Source: Cherax quadricarinatus
Lineage: Eukaryota; Arthropoda; Malacostraca; Decapoda; Parastacidae
Assembly: GCF_038502225.1 (NCBI RefSeq)
Contig: NC_091341.1
Coordinates: 972,133 to 1,036,132 of the forward strand
Direction: 5' to 3'
Length of the DNA stretch: 64,000 nucleotides
A program made the translations under genes and the position numbers. Positions 18,986 through 28,275 of the stretch are shown piece after piece; positions within the stretch are counted from its first letter, which is position 1, and each line of letters opens with the position of its first letter. The notes beneath the pieces were generated by a model. It made no database searches and was not told the origin of the DNA. It was given only the letters and a program-made list of their open reading frames with translations.

Positions 18986-19176
18986 CATTGTGTGTGCACC
19001 CCTCAAGGAAGGTTCCTTGATGTTGGTGAGGGGCTCTTGATTTAGGGAATTGGATCTGTGCTCCAGTTCCCCGAATTAAGCCTGAATGCCTTCCACATCC
19101 CCCCCCAGGCGCTGTATAATCCTCCGGGTTTAGCGCTTCCCCCTTGATTATAATAATAATAATCATTGTGTGTGCA
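18986..19176 (+). mobile_element. SINE-A copy with perfect 13-bp target-site duplication
   Basis: CATTGTGTGTGCA occurs at 18986-18998 and 19164-19176 and brackets a 165-bp insert. The insert begins CCCCTCAAGGAAGGTTCCTT, a head related to the LINE-A 5' monomer, and ends with the hairpin block at 19109-19136 (GCGCTGTATAATCC, loop, GGGTTTAGCGC) plus CTTGATTATAATAATAATAA. It has no coding capacity. The duplication and tail show target-primed integration, most plausibly by LINE-A proteins. Confidence 0.92.
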
Positions 19177-19787
19177 GGGGTTGCATTGGCTTCCAGTTTC
19201 TCCTTGCGTGTGAGCTTGTTTTATTCATCAAATAGCTTTAAGATGGAATCTAGAGTTTTCTTTTTTCAGCGGTGCAGGAATCCTAGCCTCGACCCAAAAA
19301 CCATCACCGCTACAACCATCAGTTCGGGGCCTCACGGAAATAATGGTAGAAGCACGCCATAATTTCAATTTTCATTGGTAATTTGACCACCATTTTCAGT
19401 GACCTTGGCCCCACTAACAAGACGTCAGTGGAATTCAAGGTGACGTACACATTTATTTGCGTCATAACCACAATTGAACATGAAACAACGAAAGGGAAGG
19501 CATGCAGTGTGGAAAATTCAATCTCGGGCAGCCATAGTTACCCATACTACGAGTAACATGCTTTCCCAGTATTTGAATATTAATTCTGTGGCATGAGTTA
19601 CTGAAACGTATGAGTGTTCGAGCCTTGAAATCAACAAAGACAACAGGAAAACAACAGAAGACATTGTATTTTGAAAGTAATTCACTCTACTGGCTGAAAA
19701 CACTTAGGGAGCAGTTACACGGTTAATGTAGGATATCCCACGTTTTAAGATAGCACATTACAAATAAGTCCCTTCATAGATCGTGGG

Positions 19788-19937
19788 CCCCTCAAGGGGG
19801 TTCCTTGACGCCGGCGAGAGGCTCTTGATCTAGGGAATTGGATGTGCTCCAGTTCCATGAACTGAGCCTGAATGCCTTCCACATATCCCTCATAGGTGCT
19901 GTATAATCCCTGTGGGTTTAGCGCTCCCCATAATAAG
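19788..19937 (+). mobile_element. SINE-A copy
   Basis: Head CCCTCAAGGGGGTTCCTTGA, then GGCTCTTGATCTAGGGAATT, and end GTGCTGTATAATCC plus GGGTTTAGCGCTCC. The tail is reduced to ATAATAA. No clear target-site duplication. Confidence 0.88.
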
Positions 19938-19988
19938 TCGGGGAAAGGCTGAATGACCTATACCGCTTGTTTTTAAATATAAGTAAAG

Positions 19989-20124
19989 GAGCTGTCTTGA
20001 TGCTAAGGGACTCTTGCTCCAAGGACTTGGATCTAGCCTTTGGATAGGATCCCGATTGCCTCCCATTCCCCAAGGTGCTGTATGACGCCTACGGGTTTAG
20101 CGCTCATGACTAGAGTAGTAATAA
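19989..20124 (+). mobile_element. SINE-A copy, diverged
   Basis: GCTGTCTTGATGCTAAGGGA, CTCTTGCTCCAAGGACTTGG, GATTGCCTCCCATTCCCCAA and GTGCTGTATGACGCC with GGGTTTAGCGCT. The tail is degraded. Confidence 0.8.
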
Positions 20125-20600
20125 AGTATAAAATACTTTTATAAAGTTTGCACAAATCCATTCTCTGCTTAATTGCATTATGTGTGAAAATTAGTTTTTG
20201 CATGCTCTACAAAACAAAACTATTACTACATGACATTTGATCAATGTTCTCAGAAATAGGCAATATATACGACCCTCCCCAGTGACTGCAGGGAGACTAG
20301 GCTTACTGCATTGTTGCCAAATGAATTTTATTTGCTTTTTCCGCCAGTGTCACTGGATTAGTCATTAATTTGTTTTATCCCCATTACATATAACAGCATT
20401 GTGCCTCTTCCCTGTTTCTTGGACATTTTGCATGGTTAAAATATATGTTAACTACGTTTGTCACAGAAATATTTTTCTGTTATAATTCCATTGTGGAGAT
20501 GGCTTCATAAATGAGGTACCAAAATTTGTCGGTTCGAGTCCTACTGAAATACAGCGAAAATGATATCAAGCATCCCGCTAGAGAATTTCAGTGGGGAACC
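20125..20600. other. No recognised feature
   Basis: About 475 bp of A/T-rich sequence. An exact box-B-like GGTTCGAGTCC lies at 20531-20541, but I could not build a tRNA around it. Confidence 0.4.
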
Positions 20601-20610
20601 TCTTTATAGA

Positions 20611-20760
20611 GATGCCTTGATATCGTGAGGGGCCTTGATATCGTCTACCTACCTGGAGGTAGATGTAAGGGGTCTTGATCCAAGAAATAGAACTTGTTTG
20701 TAATTTTCCAGACGTTGTATGACACCTACTGGTACAGCGCTTTCCCCAGATAAAAATAAA
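20611..20760 (+). mobile_element. SINE-A copy with internal insertion
   Basis: GATGCCTTGATATCGTGAGG is followed by a second, partial copy of the same motif with extra sequence around CTACCTACCTGGAGGTAGAT, then GGTCTTGATCCAAGAAATAG and GACGTTGTATGACACC with GCGCTTTCCCC. Confidence 0.7.
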
Positions 20761-20764
20761 TTTA

Positions 20765-21435
20765 GTAAGGAAAGATCAGCACCGATTGGCCCAAGAGTCA
20801 TTTATACAAATTTGCCTCAAGAGTGGCGAGTGACAGAGACCACTATAATGGGATTTTCTACATGGTTCCTCTCCCCTGCTGTCCATTTGTGTACGTCCGT
20901 TTTACATAATTTCATTTGAGAAATTTACATAAACAACTAAACTGAAACTGCTAGGAGGGACAACGAGTAATGGGTTTTCCATATCCATTTGTACACAGTA
21001 GAGAGGCGACCTGGGGAGCTTGGCAGGGTAACCTGGCACCATCAGTACTGCCTTTAACATGGTACATGATGTAAATTTTCAGAATGGAGTAAAGATTTCA
21101 AGAATTGTGCAGTGTTTTACGATATGCAAAGCTCTCTAATGGCTAAGTGTATACTGAGGCATATTTCTTTAACATACAACAAAATTTATGGAGTCAGTCG
21201 TGAAGGATGGTGGTTATTTGACTTGTGACAGTATTTTTTATATTGTATACTTATGTTTTTTACTTGATTTATGTGTTTATGGTTGTGTATTCTTTTGTCA
21301 GAAGCGTTGAATGACCTTACAGGTAAAAGTACTTTATACATCTATAGTTAAGTATAAGTGAGCTTTAAATATTCCTGTGCACTCTATCATGGTTAATGTG
21401 TCCAGATCAGTTGAGGATTGTGGTAAAAATAACGC
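20765..21435. other. No recognised feature
   Basis: About 670 bp of A/T-rich sequence. Open frames are short and have no family motifs. Confidence 0.4.
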
Positions 21436-21439
21436 TTTG

Positions 21440-21565
21440 ACTTGATAATAGTAAAGGGCTCTTGATCCAAGGAATTGGAGCTACCATGTCTTTCTGTGTC
21501 AAACCTGATTACTTCCCATTCTAAAGGCACAGTATGATCTATACAGGTTTAGCGCTTTCCTGTGA
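21440..21565 (+). mobile_element. SINE-A copy
   Basis: GGGCTCTTGATCCAAGGAAT, CAAACCTGATTACTTCCCAT and GGTTTAGCGCTTTCC. The middle block resembles the LINE-A monomer (CGAACCTAATTACCCCCCAT) even more closely than the 18999 copy does. Confidence 0.82.
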
Positions 21566-21847
21566 GTATAATTTCAAACTGAATATTTTATACAGTGTTA
21601 TTTTGTCCCCGCTGGGCGGAATTGATCAGTCTCTCTTCTACCTCTTAATAAATATTTTAGCATTCTTGAAGTATTATACTCAACAAACTGCGTCAAACCC
21701 ATGTGTCGCAGGGCAGTATAAGCCAGAAGGAAACTGCCAGTAGACTGTGAAGATGTGCTAAATATCCCTGAATTAATGGATCTTTATTATCCCTTAGTTA
21801 TAGTTGTGTAGCAGCGTGTCAGTGGTGAATACATTTATCATCCCCCT

Positions 21848-21932
21848 TCTTTTCTTGAACTGAACCTGATTACTTTCCATTCTCCCAGGCCTTGTATGAC
21901 TCCTGCGGGTTTAGCGCTTCTCCTTAAATATA
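21848..21932 (+). mobile_element. SINE-A 3' half
   Basis: GAACCTGATTACTTTCCATT, TTGTATGACTCCTGC and GGGTTTAGCGCTTCTCCTTA. The head is absent. A smaller trace (GACCCACACTGGTTTAGCGC) follows at about 22018-22038. Confidence 0.75.
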
Positions 21933-22261
21933 GTGTGTACGGCAGTGTTTGTCAGCTACTGACTGGGGAACTTCGCCTGACGACGGAAAATCTAGCCTCC
22001 ACCACTTTATACGCTCAATGACCCACACTGGTTTAGCGCCGCAAGTAAGCATTTTTCATGAAGTAAATACCAGCAGCAGCAGCATTGCCTCATGCCAGGA
22101 TCTGAGGTGAGATGTCAGGTGGTAGACGAAATGCTTGTACCAGATGTTACACAACAAATCTGCCCTTCGAGTCATACATGTGTTAGGGTGTGATAAATAT
22201 TCGTTGTGAAAATTTAAGAACTGTCCTTAATGGTTAGGTTACGCGGTTAGGTTACATGGGC

Positions 22262-22372
22262 CTTAGTTATATGATGACCCGCAGTTGGAACTTTTGGTCA
22301 TTTGATCGAGGCCTTTCGCTGGCTTACCGGTTTACCCCCCACCATCAAAATTTATGGTTATGATTATAACCA
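22262..22372 (+). mobile_element. SINE-T body fragment (tRNA-derived family, head missing)
   Basis: It matches, with gaps, the reverse complement of 48115-48215: ATGATGACCC, CTTTTGGTCATTTGA, GAGGCCTTTCGCTGGCTTAC, CCGGTTTACCCCCC, and the terminal GGTTATGATTATAACC. The tRNA-like head is missing, as expected of 5' truncation. Confidence 0.7.
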
Positions 22373-22401
22373 ACTGTTATGTCTTTAATGTGTATTTCTA
22401 A

Positions 22402-22403
<2 letters not shown>

Positions 22404-22462
<59 letters not shown>
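22404..22462. repeat. (TA)n microsatellite
   Basis: About 29 uninterrupted TA units. Confidence 0.97.
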
Positions 22463-22464
<2 letters not shown>

Positions 22465-23250
22465 CCTTCTTGTTTCTTATAATTTGTACATATTTCTGTG
22501 TAGTGAAAGGCTTGAGAAATTATTGTCAAGCTCAGGTGAAATGGATATAAACGGTAACACCAATAAATGATTACTAATATTCATATTATTGTAAAAGGCA
22601 TAAATTAACTGGAGAAATGTATTAATATATGATACACACTTGTTGATATTCTGTTAGTCAGGATGTTCCAATATATTTTCACTAGAATATTTATTTAGCT
22701 TGAAATAAATGATATTAATTAATTTTTCAGCGTCCGTTCAATGTGCTAGAGCTACAGTGATTGTAATAATTTAAGATAAAATACAAGGGTTTGAGTCATT
22801 GTGAAGATGTTTTATAAAGATGTTTCAGAGTGCTTCGTAAATACAAAGAATTTTGGAGGGAAGAGGAGACCGAGGCGCAAGTACACAGGTCTACCTCGTG
22901 CATTTTTTCTTGTTGAAGCAGCATTTCTTCAGGCAGAATAGTGATTCCTGCTGCTAATAAGTGAGTTCCTATTAAGCACTAATGTCTACAAGGATTTAGA
23001 GAAGCCATGTATTAATATAAAGGTGTTTTCTTGAGAAAAAGAAGAGTATAAATAACAGGTCAGTCTCAAGCCGTGCAGTTAAACCAGTCTTTGCAGTGTG
23101 TATTATATATGTGCCTTGATCTTGTGCTGTTATAGTATAGTTACCGCTTACATATTGTGAGATTAGAGTTATCTATAATAGTAATACTTAAGATGTAAAA
23201 GACATGTTTATGTAACAATGTGACTTAGCCAAGGCTAGGCTAGCTTACGA
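22463..23250. other. No recognised feature
   Basis: About 790 bp of A/T-rich sequence with no motif, repeat or plausible exon that I can support. Confidence 0.4.
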
Positions 23251-23251
23251 T

Positions 23252-23380
23252 AGGTAAAAGGACACAAGTGCATCTAATGCGACATTTTATTGTGGCAACG
23301 TTTCGCTTTCTAGGAGCTTTTGGGAGCGAAACGTTGCCACAGTAAAATGTCGCATTTGTTGCACTTCTGTCCTTTTACCT
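23252..23380. repeat. Short foldback element with GCGAAACGTTGCCAC arms
   Basis: AGGTAAAAGGACACAAGTGC, GCGACATTTTATTGTGGCAA and CGTTTCGCT on the left are mirrored on the right by AGCGAAACGTTGCCACAGTA, AAATGTCGC and GCACTTCTGTCCTTTTACCT. Arms are about 57 bp with a loop of about 15 bp. This could be a MITE or two opposed copies of a short repeat. Confidence 0.85.
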
Positions 23381-23511
23381 AACATACTGTCAGTAATTTT
23401 ACTAACATTATTACTTGCTTATCATAGCCTATCTTTAAATCTATTTTTCTTTAAGTGCCTTAGTATATTTCAAATATTAATTACCAGTGTGTGTTGAAAA
23501 ACTTTCTCAGT

Positions 23512-23600
23512 AAGGTGACAGACATCATGAGATATGTTGCCCTCTTAACAAGGTGGCAGACATCATGAGATGTGTTGCCTCTCCTAGTAAGGTGGCAGAC
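23512..23600 (+). repeat. 38-39-bp tandem repeat, about 2.3 units
   Basis: AAGGTGACAGACATCATGAG followed by ATATGTTGCC recurs as AAGGTGGCAGACATCATGAG with ATGTGTTGCC, then a partial third unit. Confidence 0.85.
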
Positions 23601-23663
23601 AACATTAGGTTTAATTATTATTGTTTAACTTGTGGCTTACAGGTTAAGGGGGGTGATGAAAAA

Positions 23664-23902
23664 GTACGTGGAAGGATAAAATGGAGTTACAGTATGTGGA
23701 AAGATGGAGTTACAGTACATGGAATGATGAAGTCTAGTTACAGTACATGGAAGGATGAAGTCTAGTTACGGTACGTGGAAAGATGAGGTGGAGTTACAGT
23801 ACGTTGAAGTTTAAAGTAGTTACAGTACGTGGGAGTTTAAAGTGGAGTTACTGTACGCGAGAGTTTAAAGTGGAGTTACAGTACGTGGAAGGGTGAAGTT
23901 AA
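23664..23902 (+). repeat. Minisatellite, about 25-32-bp unit
   Basis: At least eight degenerate units of GGAGTTACAGTACGTGGAAG followed by GATGAAGT or TTTAAAGT. The short open frame across it is not considered a gene. Confidence 0.85.
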
Positions 23903-24094
23903 GCAAAGTTTAGAGGGATGAAATAAATAAATTATTATATAACTGATGGAGAGTAGAGTGGATTATAGGGGGTGTGCATTGCAACCTTAGGCTGTCAAGA
24001 AGGAGTTTGAAGACAGTGATGAGAGAAAAACAACTGAATCTCACTGACCTGAGACGACAGAGATTTTCACCAATCAGCCCATCTATTATCATTC

Positions 24095-24172
24095 TATCAC
24101 GCAGGAGCTGTATAGCCCTTGTGGCTTAGCGCTTCTTTTTGATTATAATAATAATAATAATATCACGCAGGA
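24095..24172 (+). mobile_element. 54-bp LINE-A 3'-end insertion with 12-bp target-site duplication
   Basis: TATCACGCAGGA at 24095-24106 is repeated at 24161-24172. Between them lie only GCTGTATAGCCCTTGTGGCT, TAGCGCTTCTTTTTGATTAT and AATAATAATAATAA, the terminal block of LINE-A itself (TAGCCC/GGCTTA spelling, not the SINE-A TAATCC/GGGTTTA form). It is an extremely 5'-truncated LINE-A insertion. Confidence 0.92.
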
Positions 24173-24780
24173 GGAGCCACATATCTATAGTGCATCCAAC
24201 AAAAATCAGACTTTGGATGTCACTTCTGTCCGGCTTCGGCTGGGCTACAAGCGTCTCGGGGATTATGCATCACTAGCTGTTCTAGACGTAACAAAATGTA
24301 AACTTTTTCAGATGAATCATTGTCACTAACTGCATCATTATGTGTCGGAATGCGGAAAAAATAAGAATTCAGAGACAACTTGCCCACAGATATTCTATAA
24401 ATATCAAAGTATTTTATCCACTGTGGCATATTACCAGCGAATGTGGAAAAATACACATTTTAATTGTTTGTCCACAACTTAGACCTCATCTTTCATCGGG
24501 ATATTTATAATTACCAGGGTGCCCTTAGGGACCTCAGACAAATTTTGGGCGTCTCTTTTACGTTGACAGATTAATGGTTTTTTAATAGATGCTGGTTATT
24601 TTAACTTGGTACAGATAGTAACCATTTTGTTGTCTGTTAAGTTCATGTTCGTAGTTTACTCTCAACTTTGATATTCCTGTGTTTACTGTATTTACTTTTG
24701 ATATTCCTGTGTTTACTGTATTTACTTTTTATTTCCAAGAGTGCTGAAAGATCAACCTCTTTAAAGCACTCTTCATATTT
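24173..24780. other. No recognised feature
   Basis: Unassigned sequence. A 24-bp duplication, TTTGATATTCCTGTGTTTAC then TGTA, starts at 24667 and 24697. Confidence 0.4.
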
Positions 24781-24945
24781 CAAAACTACCTACCTACCTA
24801 CCACCTCCATCCTACTATTAGCACCACCATGCTACTACCACCAACCACCGTTACCAACCATCGCCACCATACCACAACCACCACCATACCACCAACCCCC
24901 ACCACCAACTCCTCTCCCCACCACCAGCCACAACCACCATACCTC
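24780..24945 (+). repeat. Imperfect (ACC)n tract
   Basis: Irregular CCACCA, CTACC and CAACCACC motifs without a strict period. Confidence 0.75.
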
Positions 24946-25034
24946 GCAAGACTGTGTTAAAGGTTCTCTTTTATTGTTAAATCGATGGACGAGTTTCTCG
25001 CTATTGTTGACTACCATGTGTAGAGGACTTACTA

Positions 25035-25510
25035 CTCCACCTGCTGCTACCCTTACTGCTATATCTGCTACTACCCCTGCTGTTATTTCTGCTGATACTC
25101 CTGCTCTTATTCCTGCTGCTACTCTTGCTACCAACCCTGCTGCTGCTACTGCTACCACGCCTGCTGCTTCTGCTACCACCCTTGCTGCTGCTCCTGCTAC
25201 CACCCCTGCTGCTGTTCCTGCTACCACCCCTGCTGCTGCTCCTACTACCACCCCTGCTGCTACTCCTGCTGCCGTCCCTGCTGCTACTCCTGCTACCACC
25301 CGTGCTGCTACTTCTACTGCCACCCCTGTTGCTACTCCTGCTATCACCCTTGCTACTACTACTGCTACCACCCTTGCTACTACTACTGCTACCACCCCTG
25401 CTGCTACTCCTGCTGCCACCCCTGCTGCTACTCCTGCTACCACCCCTGCTGCTACTTCTGCTACCACCCCTGCTGCTGCTACTGCTACCACCCCTGCCGC
25501 TACTCCTGTA
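25035..25510 (+). repeat. Minisatellite of about 24 bp (CCTGCTGCTACTCCTGCTAC type)
   Basis: About twenty units built from CTGCTACTCCTGCTACCACC. Because the unit is a multiple of three, several frames on both strands stay open and would encode Ala/Thr/Pro, Leu or Val/Ala/Gly repeats. No flanking domain or start context supports a protein. Confidence 0.88.
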
Positions 25511-25671
25511 AAGAAATAAGAAGAGGGGAAGTAGGAAAAAGGAGGAATAATAGCAGTAGTGGAGGTGATAGTAGTGGTAACAGCAGTAGTTGTCCCCACA
25601 TAATTACTATATATTTGCAAATTTGTACCAGTACCATGGAAAGTTTGTTCATGGAGCAGAAAGGCTTCCGG

Positions 25672-26233
25672 TTTGTATCACAAGTATCATCCAGCCTGTA
25701 TAACAAGCATCACCCAGCCTGAATCACAAGCGTCATCCAGCCTGTATCACAAGCATCATTCAGCCTGTATCACAAACATCATTCAGCCTGTATTACAAGC
25801 TTCATTCAGCCTGTATCACAAGTATTCAACCTGTATCACAATCATCATTCAGCCTGTATTACAAGCATCATTCAGCCTGTATCACAAGCACCATTGAGCC
25901 TGTATTACAAGCTTCATTCGGCCTGTATTACAAGCATCATTCAGCCTGTATTACAAGTATTCAGCCTGTATCATAATCATTCAGCCAGTATTACAAGCTT
26001 CATTCAGCCTGTATAACAAGCTTCATTCAGCCTGTATTACAAGCTTCATTCAGCCTCTATCACAAGCATCATCCAGCCTCTATCACAAATATCATCCAGC
26101 CTCTATCACAAGCATCATTCCGTCTGCATTACAAACATCATTCAGCCTGTATTATAAGCTTCATTCAACCTGTATTGCAAGCTTCATTCAGCCTGTATTA
26201 CAAACTTTATTCAGCTTGTATCACAAGCATCAT
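25672..26233 (+). repeat. Minisatellite of about 22-23 bp (AGCCTGTATCACAAGCATCA type)
   Basis: About 25 units of CAGCCTGTATCACAAGCATC followed by ATT, with TTACAAGCTTCATTCAG variants and a few short units. It runs directly into (TA)n. Confidence 0.93.
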
Positions 26234-26235
26234 TA

Positions 26236-26310
<75 letters not shown>
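26236..26310. repeat. (TA)n microsatellite
   Basis: About 36 uninterrupted units. Translations giving Tyr-Ile repeats are artefacts. Confidence 0.97.
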
Positions 26311-26313
<3 letters not shown>

Positions 26314-26408
26314 CACCTCTGGAACTGTCCTGGGGACTCTTGTCCTCAGAGAAGAAAAATAAACTTGCTTCAGGGAAAACTCAAAATTCTCCCTGAAGCT
26401 GTTTGAAA

Positions 26409-26411
<3 letters not shown>

Positions 26412-26488
<77 letters not shown>
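26412..26488. repeat. (TA)n microsatellite adjoining the MITE
   Basis: About 38 units, ending 3 bp before the GTGCCGAA terminus at 26492. Confidence 0.97.
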
Positions 26489-26491
<3 letters not shown>

Positions 26492-26493
<2 letters not shown>

Positions 26494-26730
26494 GCCGAAT
26501 AGGTAAAACTTGCGATTTTGGCTTAAATAGCATTGCTCTTCTTGCCGAATAAGGCAAGTGAAAATTTGTGTTTGCACTAATTTCGCAAAAATCATTCTGA
26601 ACCTAACGAAAAAAATATGTTTCATTGTGTTTGTTTATTATTAAATTAATGTAAACTTATCTAAAATATATTTAGTTGGATTAGGTTAAATTAAATTACG
26701 CGTGTTATAATAAAGTTCGCCCTAGGTTTT
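26492..26730 (+). mobile_element. GTGCCGAA MITE, truncated copy
   Basis: It starts GTGCCGAATAGGTAAAACTT and follows the reverse complement of 27482-27245 closely (TTGGCTTAAATAGCA, TTCTGAACCTAACGAAAAAA, AAATATATTTAGTTGG). Near 26714-26730 it leaves the alignment for unrelated sequence. No coding capacity. Confidence 0.85.
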
Positions 26731-27003
26731 TTTTAACCGTTTAGAACAGGTCCTATGATTTGAGAAAAATACGTTTCTCAGTGGTGGGCGTGACGCCGAC
26801 CGCTGGACACATTCTGAGAGAGCCAGGAGAGGCGACAGGCCCACTCTGCGCTATTCTGAGGTAAAAACTTCCCCTCACGCCTTCAGTTGCAACATTGCAT
26901 AGCTCCTGATGACGCACTGAGAAGTGCGAAAGTAATTGAGCTAAAGATTTCCACCCCCGTATGGCTTGTCTTGCATAGTTAAGATCTTCTATCTGCGATT
27001 GTT

Positions 27004-27005
<2 letters not shown>
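26731..27005. other. Unassigned sequence between two (TA)n tracts
   Basis: A moderately GC-rich block containing GATGACGCACTGAGAAGTGC and GGTGGGCGTGACGCCGACC. It may be a dispersed repeat, but there is no second copy in this window to prove it. Confidence 0.35.

Positions 27006-27096
<91 letters not shown>
27006..27096. repeat. (TA)n microsatellite adjoining the MITE
   Basis: About 44 units ending at the MITE terminus. Confidence 0.97.
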
Positions 27097-27098
<2 letters not shown>

Positions 27099-27482
27099 TG
27101 CCGAACATGTAAAACTGGTCAATTAGCTATAACTCATTTAAAATTAAGTCCTTTCTAAAATTTTCTCTTATACGTTTGAAGATATATTTTTTTTATTATT
27201 GTTGATGTAAAAATTTATAATTTTGCACCAAAAGAATCTTAGAAAACTTACCTAACCTTATTATAACAACCCCAATTTATTTTAGCCTAACCCAACTAAA
27301 TATATTTTAGATTTGTTTACAGTAATTTAATACTAAACAAACACAGTGAAATATATATTTTTTTTCGTTAGGTTCAGAATGATTTTGGCGAAATTATTGC
27401 ATACACAAATTTTCACTTGTCCTATATGGCAAGATGAGCGTTGCTATTTAAGCCAAGATCGCAAGTTCTGCCTATTCGGCAC

Positions 27483-27483
<1 letters not shown>
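27097..27483 (-). mobile_element. GTGCCGAA MITE, complete copy with terminal inverted repeats
   Basis: CGTGCCGAACATGTAAAACT at the left end is matched in reverse complement by the right end (CGTGCCGAATAGGCAGAACT on the minus strand). That is a terminal inverted repeat of about 20 bp with four mismatches. Length is 387 bp with no ORF. (TA)n lies to the left and (CA)n then (TA)n to the right, so a TA target duplication cannot be told from the repeat. I place it on the minus strand to agree with the 26492 copy. The superfamily is not determined. Confidence 0.82.
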
Positions 27484-27543
<60 letters not shown>

Positions 27544-27550
27544 GTATATA
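27484..27550. repeat. (AC)n then (TA)n microsatellite
   Basis: About 19 AC units followed by a short interrupted TA tract. Confidence 0.95.
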
Positions 27551-27617
27551 TGCAAAACAACCACTGTGAAAGAATAGAGAAGTTCCAAGCGCTTGCTTTC
27601 ACAGTGGTTGTTTTGCA
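27551..27617. repeat. Perfect 22-bp inverted repeat with 23-bp loop
   Basis: TGCAAAACAACCACTGTGAA plus AG at 27551-27572 is exactly complementary to CTTTCACAGTGGTTGTTTTG plus CA at 27596-27617. The loop is GAATAGAGAAGTTCCAAGCG plus CTT. It lies between two (TA)n tracts. Confidence 0.92.
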
Positions 27618-27650
27618 TATTCTTAAATCACCTGTTTACTGTGATCTTAT

Positions 27651-27654
<4 letters not shown>

Positions 27655-27712
<58 letters not shown>
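27655..27712. repeat. (TA)n microsatellite
   Basis: About 29 units. Confidence 0.97.
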
Positions 27713-27714
<2 letters not shown>

Positions 27715-28275
27715 CAGACACCTCTCTATACAATGAGACGCGCGCACACACTTCTTGGTGTATATTTGTTGAGATACACCTCTTGGTGTATATACCCCGT
27801 CGTCTGCTGTCTGCCTTTCCCATGCCTTTGTTTTCCTGGTGTTCCACGCTGGTTATTGCTCGTAAACAAGGGGGCCTCAGCTGTCTACTATTCCATTACC
27901 GTGTGTGCTGTGGTCGTAAAAGCTAATAGTACTTAAGGGCACGTTCATTAACTTCAAAGGTACTGAAACGTAGCGTCAATGTAATTAAATTACTGCTAAC
28001 CGAATGTTTTATGGTGAATTTATTTTCCAGTTATCATGCTGTTGTAGAGTTGTCCTTTCTGTATTAAATCAATAATTTTATTTTCTGAACTATAGGTATT
28101 TAATATCTGCAGCATAAAACACAAAATACTGCGTATCATGAAAGCCAAAAGGTTAGAGATTGGGCCATGGTTAGGACACATTTTCCTCTGCTACTTGAGC
28201 TGAATGACCCACATGGGTTATTCAACTGAAATAATGGTCTGTTAAGGCTGCATGTAAAATGTTCACCACAACCTA
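27713..28275. other. No recognised feature
   Basis: About 560 bp. Open frames are extensions of the neighbouring (TA)n translations. Confidence 0.4.

Noticed and set aside
20531..20541. GGTTCGAGTCC, an exact tRNA box B, as a possible tRNA gene
   Set aside because: No acceptor, D or anticodon arm could be assembled around it by eye. A tRNAscan-SE run would settle it.
22225..22255. GGTTAGGTTACGCGGTTAGGTT as telomeric (TTAGG)n repeat
   Set aside because: Only three imperfect units, with other bases between them.
24668..25620. Ala/Thr-rich (plus) and Val/Ala-rich (minus) frames that look like low-complexity proteins
   Set aside because: Both come from the same 24-bp minisatellite, and no conserved domain flanks them.
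25672..26233. The 22-23-bp tandem units as a CRISPR array
   Set aside because: The units are contiguous with no unique spacers, the genome is eukaryotic and there are no cas genes. It is a minisatellite.
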